This document shows positions 6,517 through 11,309 of a stretch of 11,309 nt of DNA, piece by piece. The stretch's first letter is position 1; the number at the start of each line of letters is the position of its first letter. The DNA comes from an uncultured beta proteobacterium (GTDB lineage: Bacteria > Pseudomonadota > Gammaproteobacteria > Burkholderiales > Rhodocyclaceae). A program made the translations under genes and the position numbers. The stretch spans positions 1 to 11,309 of the forward strand of contig CAIWVX010000342.1 of the NCBI GenBank assembly GCA_903916205.1. The letters run 5' to 3'. The notes beneath the pieces are model-generated. The model did not search any database and was not told where the DNA came from. It was given only the letters and a program-made list of their open reading frames with translations.

Positions 6517-7304
6517 TGCCCGCTTCGATTCCCCGATTCAAGGTAGTCGTTCCCGCCCGCTACGCCTCTACGCGGCTACCGGGCAAGCCCCTGCTTGATC
6601 TCGGCGGCAAACCAATGGTCGTTCGAGTAGCCGAGCGCGCGGCACTTTCCGGGGCCGAAGAAATTTGGATCGCCACTGACCACGAGGCGGTGCGGCTGGC
6701 AGCAGAACAACACGGGTTTTCGGTGTTAATGACCCGCGCCGATCATCCGAGTGGTACGGATCGGTTGGCGGAAGTCGTTGAACGGCGCGCCTGGGATGAC
6801 GAGACGATTGTCGTTAATGTGCAAGGTGACGAACCCCGGATTGATCCCGAACTCATCACCCAAACGGCGCGTCAGCTTGTCGAAAGTGGCGCAGATATAG
6901 CTACTGTCGGCCATTCAATCAGCAATCCGGCAGATTTCTTTAATCCGAACATCGTTAAAGTGGTCTGCAAGGCGGGGGGTGACGCGTTGTATTTTTCACG
7001 CGCGCCGATTCCGTATGCGCGCGATCATTTTTCGCCGTCTCGTGGCAAAGAATCCTTGCCGCGAGACTTTCCGGCCTACCGACATATTGGACTTTACGCC
7101 TATCGAGCGCGGTTTTTACGCGCCTATGCCCAGCTAAAACCCTCGCCTTTAGAGCATTTTGAAGCGCTGGAACAGTTGCGTGCGCTATGGTACGGTTTTC
7201 GCATCAGCGTGCTTATTTCAGAACATTTGCCGATGCCCGGTGTGGACACGCAGGAAGATTCCGAGACGATGCAAAAATGGTTTTCAACGACGGGGAATAT
7301 CTGA
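6516..7304 (+). CDS. kdsB: 3-deoxy-manno-octulosonate cytidylyltransferase
   Basis: The 262-residue cytoplasmic enzyme makes CMP-Kdo from CTP and Kdo, the activated sugar that WaaA adds to lipid A. The nucleotide-binding motif is PARYASTRLPGKPL (13-26). It is followed by HPSGTDRLAE (77-86), the metal-binding NVQGDEP (101-107), FSRAPIPY (160-167), HIGLYAYR (190-197), LEQLRALWYG (218-227) and GVDTQED (242-248) with the second metal-binding Asp. The ATG at 6516 was chosen over a TTG one codon upstream because GGAGAGG lies at proper distance and the ATG overlaps the previous stop. Length is normal. Confidence 0.97.
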   Translation: MPASIPRFKVVVPARYASTRLPGKPLLDLGGKPMVVRVAERAALSGAEEIWIATDHEAVRLAAEQHGFSVLMTRADHPSGTDRLAEVVERRAWDDETIVVNVQGDEPRIDPELITQTARQLVESGADIATVGHSISNPADFFNPNIVKVVCKAGGDALYFSRAPIPYARDHFSPSRGKESLPRDFPAYRHIGLYAYRARFLRAYAQLKPSPLEHFEALEQLRALWYGFRISVLISEHLPMPGVDTQEDSETMQKWFSTTGNI

Positions 7305-7367
7305 TTTCTAACAGAGTTTGTGGATACAGGTCGTAGCCGCATCTCATTCTATTTTTTCAAGGAATAA

Positions 7368-8024
<657 letters not shown>

Positions 8025-8031
8025 TCCCAGA

Positions 8032-8199
8032 TTATCCACGGATCGCCAGTGACTGAATCGGCGATTGCCGGACTGCGACACCATCGTTACCGAGGCCAAC
8101 GCTTGGCAACAACGCAGGAATGCCGACCAACGCGGTATCGTATGGTCGTTCACTCGGCAAGATGCTGATGAAAAAATGTCGCGTAATTACGTTTCGTAA
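8032..8199 (+). pseudogene. C-terminal remnant of an IS630-family transposase gene
   Basis: Reading from 8032 gives LSTDRQ, an in-frame TGA (8050-8052), LNRRLPD and then a stretch containing AWQQRRN. It continues to IVWSFTRQDADEKMSRNYV and a TAA at 8197-8199. This pattern (R-Q-C-L-x-R-R-x-P-D, A-W-x-x-R-R-N, W-x-F-T-x-x-D-A-x-x-K) matches the C-terminal end of IS630/Tc1-mariner transposases as I know them. The TGA falls where family members usually have Cys. No N-terminal or catalytic DDE part is present, since adk lies directly upstream. It is therefore a decayed fragment. The naming rests on recognised motifs, not on a search. Confidence 0.75.
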
Positions 8200-8202
8200 T
8201 TA
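8184..8202 (-). terminator. Possible weak terminator after ribE
   Basis: TAATTACG and CGTAATTA form a perfect 8-bp stem with a three-base loop, about 14 bases past the ribE stop on the minus strand. A run of six T follows, but only about seven bases after the stem. The stem is AT-rich, so terminator activity is uncertain. It overlaps the transposase remnant. Confidence 0.35.
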
Positions 8203-8215
8203 ATGGGGTTCTATA

Positions 8216-8821
8216 TCAGTCCACCGCAGAGGGCGTCAACATGCGCTCGACGTAGCGGGCGATTAGATCAATTTCAAGATTGACCTTGTCGCCAGCGTGC
8301 AAGGTTCCCAGCGTGGTCGCTTCCAGTGTGTGTGGAATCAGATTGATGGAAAAATCAGCTTGATCGACGGTATTAGTGGTCAGACTGACGCCATTGACGG
8401 TAATCGAACCTTTGCGTGCGATGTATTTCGCCAAGGCTTGCGGCGCGCGAATTTCTAGTAATCGGTTGTCGCCCACCGGATCAAAACGTAACACCTCGCC
8501 GACGCCATCAACGTGGCCGGAAACAAGGTGACCGCCAAGGCGATCCGCCAGACGTAGTGCTTTTTCAAGATTGATCGGGCCAGGGGCGGCCAAGCCAACG
8601 GTACAGGATAGCGTTTCGGGAGAGACATCGACAAAAAAGGCATTGCCGTGTTGACCCACTACGGTGAGGCAAACGCCGTTACACGCGATGGAGTCGCCTT
8701 GGGCAACGTCGTCAAGCTTGAGCAGACCGGCCTCTACCGTCAGGCGGACCGTGGGTGTGCCATCCTGGCGTGGGTTGATTTCAGTAATGCGTCCAACCGT
8801 CGCAATAATTCCAGAAAACAT
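8216..8821 (-). CDS. ribE: Riboflavin synthase
   Basis: The 201-residue enzyme dismutates two molecules of 6,7-dimethyl-8-ribityllumazine to riboflavin and the pyrimidinedione. Two lumazine-binding barrels are visible. The first (about 1-95) begins MFSGIIATVGRI and holds GDSIACNGVCLTVV (42-55) and SPETL (67-71). The second (about 96-190) holds LGGHLVSGHVDGVGEV (95-110), KGSITVNGVSLT (137-148) and LIPHTLEATTLG (161-172). The start was set at the canonical MFSGI methionine rather than a TTG four codons upstream; neither has a strong ribosome-binding site. No other rib gene is in the window and no FMN riboswitch was recognised upstream. Confidence 0.96.
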   Translation of the reverse strand: MFSGIIATVGRITEINPRQDGTPTVRLTVEAGLLKLDDVAQGDSIACNGVCLTVVGQHGNAFFVDVSPETLSCTVGLAAPGPINLEKALRLADRLGGHLVSGHVDGVGEVLRFDPVGDNRLLEIRAPQALAKYIARKGSITVNGVSLTTNTVDQADFSINLIPHTLEATTLGTLHAGDKVNLEIDLIARYVERMLTPSAVD

Positions 8822-8886
8822 ATTTAGGATCAATCAGATAGGGGTGTAAAGGAGGGCCAAGTTTTTACCGCAAACTCTTTAATTTT

Positions 8887-8921
8887 CCGTCATTTCGGGC
8901 TTGACCCGGAATCCAGTACGG
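8887..8921. repeat. Short dispersed-repeat-like palindromic motif
   Basis: CCGTCATTTCGGGCTTGACC, continued by CGGAATCCAGTACGG, forms an imperfect hairpin: TTTCGGG against CCCGGAA with a loop of about five bases. The shape (GTCATT, CGGG-loop-CCCG, GAATCCAGT) is one that recurs between genes in many proteobacterial genomes. It lies between the Cache gene's stop and ribE's start. No T-run follows, so it is not an ordinary terminator. Confidence 0.55.
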
Positions 8922-8931
8922 TTGAGTTAGC

Positions 8932-9381
8932 TTATTTATAAATCCCTGCCATAACAAAAACATCGCCCGCACGAACCACGTAAGAGCTTTTCTTCTCAAC
9001 TTTATTGGTGCTCGGATTTTTGAATTTGTAATCGACCCAGCCTTTGCCTTTATCTTTGGCTAAGGAAACCATTTCTTTGCCGTATTCTTTGCCATCAACA
9101 TCCGCAATATCAAGCACGCTTTTACCGATGAGTTTGGCGTTTAACGGGTGGGCGAGACGCATACCATCTAGGCCATAAACCACGATGTAGAGTTCGCCTT
9201 GAACAAAATCCGGGTTCTTGGCGTTGACTTCAGAGATCAGTTTGTCTTTGCCGTTGGCGGTAGCAAACGCCACGGCTTTATCGACCATAGTGGTCGCTTC
9301 TTTCTGAGTTGGCCCGGCGGAAAAAGCAGAACCAGACATCAGCAAGCAGACTCCCAGCAACAATAAAAACTTATTTTTCAT
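8932..9381 (-). CDS. Secreted single Cache-domain protein
   Basis: The 149-residue protein begins with a classical signal peptide: MKNK, a hydrophobic core LLLLGVCLLM, then likely cleavage after SAFSA (about residue 22). The mature part is one small ligand-binding fold of the Cache (sCache_2) type. It has a leading helix (about 28-50), ELYIVVYGLDGMRLAHPLNA (62-81), IGKSVLDIADVDGKEYGKEM (84-103), GKGWVDYKFKNP (112-123) and KSSYVVRAGDVFVMAGIY (131-148). Cache domains normally sit in chemoreceptors or histidine kinases; here there is no membrane helix after the signal peptide and no output domain. It probably acts free in the periplasm as a small-molecule binder, but the ligand and partner are unknown. 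GCGGAGT lies about 8 bases before the ATG. Confidence 0.85.
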   Translation of the reverse strand: MKNKFLLLLGVCLLMSGSAFSAGPTQKEATTMVDKAVAFATANGKDKLISEVNAKNPDFVQGELYIVVYGLDGMRLAHPLNAKLIGKSVLDIADVDGKEYGKEMVSLAKDKGKGWVDYKFKNPSTNKVEKKSSYVVRAGDVFVMAGIYK

Positions 9382-9432
9382 GTGGTTGTACTCCGCAAAA
9401 ATAACGTCGTTAATCGGCTAAAAACACCCGCA

Positions 9433-9461
9433 AGTATCCGAGTTGTTGGTTATCGGGTCAA
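9433..9461 (-). promoter_or_regulatory. Candidate promoter of the Cache-domain gene
   Basis: On the minus strand TTGACC (9461-9456, five of six consensus bases) is followed after exactly 17 bases by GATACT (9438-9433, four of six). This would start transcription about 45 bases before the ATG at 9381, in the 143-base gap behind leuA. Confidence 0.45.
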
Positions 9462-9524
9462 TCGCTTGAAAGACCGATTTTGCCTTCAATAGGGGCCTTA
9501 CGCGGACGTTAAAATCCCATGACC

Positions 9525-11204
9525 TTAAGCTTCTTTAGCGCCGATTCCATTGGCGTTCAGTCGATTGACGGCACTAATCAACGCATTGATCGAGGCAGTA
9601 ACAATATTGGCATCCATACCGACACCGTAGCATTCGCGTTCGCCGTCGGACTGAGAAACCTCCATACAGGCGCAAGCTTTGGCATCGCCCCCTTTGCCCA
9701 TTGAACGTTCTTCATAGCTGCGAACTTGAAGGTGAATATCGAGGTGGCTTAAAGCATGAACCGCCGCATCAATCGGCCCATTGCCTTCCCCGGTGAGGGT
9801 GTGCGTCTGACCTTTAAACGCCACCGACAAGTGAATGCCCTGCGCTTGGCCAGCCTCGAAAAGATGATGTTCAACATAACGAACAGGATAGCCGGTGTCG
9901 AGATAGGTAGCGGCAAAAAGCGTCCAAATGGCGGGGGCTTCCATTTCGCCACCGTGCGTATCGGTGTGACGCTGAACTTCCCCGGAAAATTCGACTTGTA
10001 GACGGCGTGGCATCACCACGTCGTATTCGGTTTCGAGCAGGTAAGCGACGCCCCCTTTGCCGGACTGGCTGTTAATACGGATCACCGAGTCGTAACTGCG
10101 ACCAAGATCGGCCGGATCAATCGGCAGATAAGGCATGTTCCAAACACCTTCGGGCGTCTTGACGGCAAAGCCCTTCTTGATAGCGTCTTGGTGCGAGCCC
10201 GAAAAAGCGGTAAAGACAAGATCGCCAACATAGGGATGACGGGGATGAATCGGCATCTGCGTGCAGTGCTCAACGTGACGCGCCACGGCATTGATGTCCG
10301 AGAAATCGAGCCGAGGCGAAATGCCCTGGGTGTAAAGATTGAGCGCCAAGGTGACGAGATCAACATTGCCGGTACGCTCACCGTTGCCGAAGAGGCAGCC
10401 TTCAACGCGGTCGGCGCCGGCCATTAGGCCGAGTTCGGCGGCCGCCACCGCCGTGCCTCGGTCGTTATGCGGGTGCAGGCTGATGAGGGTGCAGTCGCGG
10501 CGAGCCAAATGGCGATGCATCCACTCGATCTGATCGGCATAAATATTGGGGGTGGCGACTTCAACCGTGGTGGGTAAATTGAGAATGACCTTATTATTCA
10601 CCGTCGCCCCCCACGCCTCGACCACGGCGTTACACACTTCAAGCGCAAAATCGAGTTCGGTTGAAGTGAAATTTTCCGGGCTGTATTCAAGCACCCACTC
10701 GGTTTCAGGGTGTTCTTCGGTGAGTTGTTTAACCAGCTTAACGGCGGCAACCGCCATAGCAATGACCTCGGCCTTACTCAGGCCGAAAACAATTTCGCGG
10801 AAGGGTTTGGAGGTGGCGTTGTAAATATGCACGATAGCGCGCCGCGCCCCTTTGAGCGATTCGATGGTACGGAGAATCAAAGCCTCACGCGCCGGGGCCA
10901 GTACCTCGATGGCGACGTCGTCGGGAATGTGGCCCGCTTCGATCAAGGTGCGCACAAAATCGAAATCGGTCTGCGAGGCCGACGGAAAAGCCACCTCAAT
11001 CTCCTTGAAACCAATATCGCACAGCGTTTTGAACATGCGCATTTTGCGCTCGCTATTCATCGGCTCAAACAGCGCCTGATTGCCGTCTCGCAAGTCAGTG
11101 CTCATCCAAAGGGGGGCTTGGGTCAAGGTACGACTCGGCCACTGACGATCATCCAGTTTGACGGGCGGAAAAGCGATGTATTTGCTAGCGGGGTTCTTCA
11201 GCAT
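9525..11204 (-). CDS. leuA: 2-isopropylmalate synthase, long (LeuA type 2) form
   Basis: The 559-residue enzyme condenses acetyl-CoA with 2-oxoisovalerate, the committed step of leucine synthesis. The N-terminal TIM barrel (about 28-305) has STDLRDGNQ (35-43) with a metal Asp, [14 protein letters not shown] (70-83), SLHPHNDRG (242-250) with two metal-binding His and GNGERTGN (273-280). Linker subdomains follow (about 310-420). The C-terminal regulatory domain (about 425-550) includes [16 protein letters not shown] (470-485) and is where leucine binds to inhibit in relatives. The length and the [10 protein letters not shown] opening fit the long form known from actinobacteria and many betaproteobacteria, not the 520-residue enteric form. 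The start was placed at the ATG preceded by AAGGAG. Confidence 0.96.
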   Translation of the reverse strand: MLKNPASKYIAFPPVKLDDRQWPSRTLTQAPLWMSTDLRDGNQALFEPMNSERKMRMFKTLCDIGFKEIEVAFPSASQTDFDFVRTLIEAGHIPDDVAIEVLAPAREALILRTIESLKGARRAIVHIYNATSKPFREIVFGLSKAEVIAMAVAAVKLVKQLTEEHPETEWVLEYSPENFTSTELDFALEVCNAVVEAWGATVNNKVILNLPTTVEVATPNIYADQIEWMHRHLARRDCTLISLHPHNDRGTAVAAAELGLMAGADRVEGCLFGNGERTGNVDLVTLALNLYTQGISPRLDFSDINAVARHVEHCTQMPIHPRHPYVGDLVFTAFSGSHQDAIKKGFAVKTPEGVWNMPYLPIDPADLGRSYDSVIRINSQSGKGGVAYLLETEYDVVMPRRLQVEFSGEVQRHTDTHGGEMEAPAIWTLFAATYLDTGYPVRYVEHHLFEAGQAQGIHLSVAFKGQTHTLTGEGNGPIDAAVHALSHLDIHLQVRSYEERSMGKGGDAKACACMEVSQSDGERECYGVGMDANIVTASINALISAVNRLNANGIGAKEA

Positions 11205-11206
11205 GA

Positions 11207-11308
11207 TTAAACACTCCTTGATTTTGCGCACAGGCTTGATGCGATAAAGAGATCATAGCCAAAAAGCGACGGCAGGTGCTTGCGATTATGAGCGCCCAAC
11301 AACATCAT
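11207..11308 (-). other. Short open frame upstream of leuA, doubtful
   Basis: On the minus strand ATG at 11308 opens a 33-codon frame, starting [20 protein letters not shown], and ends at TAA two bases before the leuA ATG. It could be a leader peptide, the end of a gene running in from outside the window, or chance. It lacks the run of leucine codons expected of a leucine attenuator. The leuA ribosome-binding site lies inside it. I do not recognise the product. Confidence 0.2.
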
Positions 11309-11309
11309 A

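Noticed and set aside
8025..8215. Complete insertion sequence between adk and ribE
   Set aside because: The region is under 200 bases, with only the transposase tail visible and no pair of terminal inverted repeats.
10710..11210. Long plus-strand open frame opposite leuA
   Set aside because: It is a shadow of leuA on the other strand, without recognisable domains; the leuA motifs on the minus strand are unmistakable.

Overview
The window looks like a conserved chromosomal segment of a betaproteobacterium. The evidence is the gene order, with sodB and xseA divergent from an exbB-exbD-lpxK-trm112-kdsB-adk cluster, together with a long-form leuA. I recognise this order from memory of betaproteobacterial genomes; I could not search for it. 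All the intact genes are core or near-core. I see no CRISPR array, rRNA, tRNA, phage module or intact insertion sequence. I also see no defence or biosynthetic system that could be called new. The less ordinary material lies between the genes.

Layout: (1) Positions 1-636 hold the 3' part of a cell-wall hydrolase of the RlpA type, running off the left edge. (2) A convergent yebC follows on the minus strand and ends at a clear intrinsic terminator. (3) Positions 1535-1887 carry no gene but contain a 167-bp near-palindromic element with 16-bp perfect ends. (4) On the minus strand xseA (exonuclease VII large subunit) is followed 37 bp later by sodB (iron superoxide dismutase). (5) Positions 3893-4207 form a divergent promoter region with a strong inverted repeat in front of exbB. 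(6) On the plus strand comes a tight cluster: ExbB/TolQ and ExbD/TolR proton-channel subunits, LpxK (lipid A 4'-kinase), a 58-residue Trm112-type zinc-ribbon protein, KdsB (CMP-Kdo synthetase) and Adk (adenylate kinase). (7) Directly after adk lies the broken tail of an IS630-type transposase gene. (8) On the minus strand follow ribE (riboflavin synthase), a small secreted Cache-domain protein and leuA (2-isopropylmalate synthase).

How the genes fit together: LpxK and KdsB supply two steps of the Kdo2-lipid A part of lipopolysaccharide synthesis. LpxK phosphorylates the lipid A disaccharide and KdsB activates Kdo. The ExbB/ExbD pair upstream is probably co-transcribed with them and would couple proton-motive force to an envelope process. 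The overlaps lpxK/trm112 (20 bp) and trm112/kdsB (1 bp) point to translational coupling. The remaining genes are unlinked housekeeping functions: oxidative-stress defence, DNA repair, adenylate balance, riboflavin and leucine.
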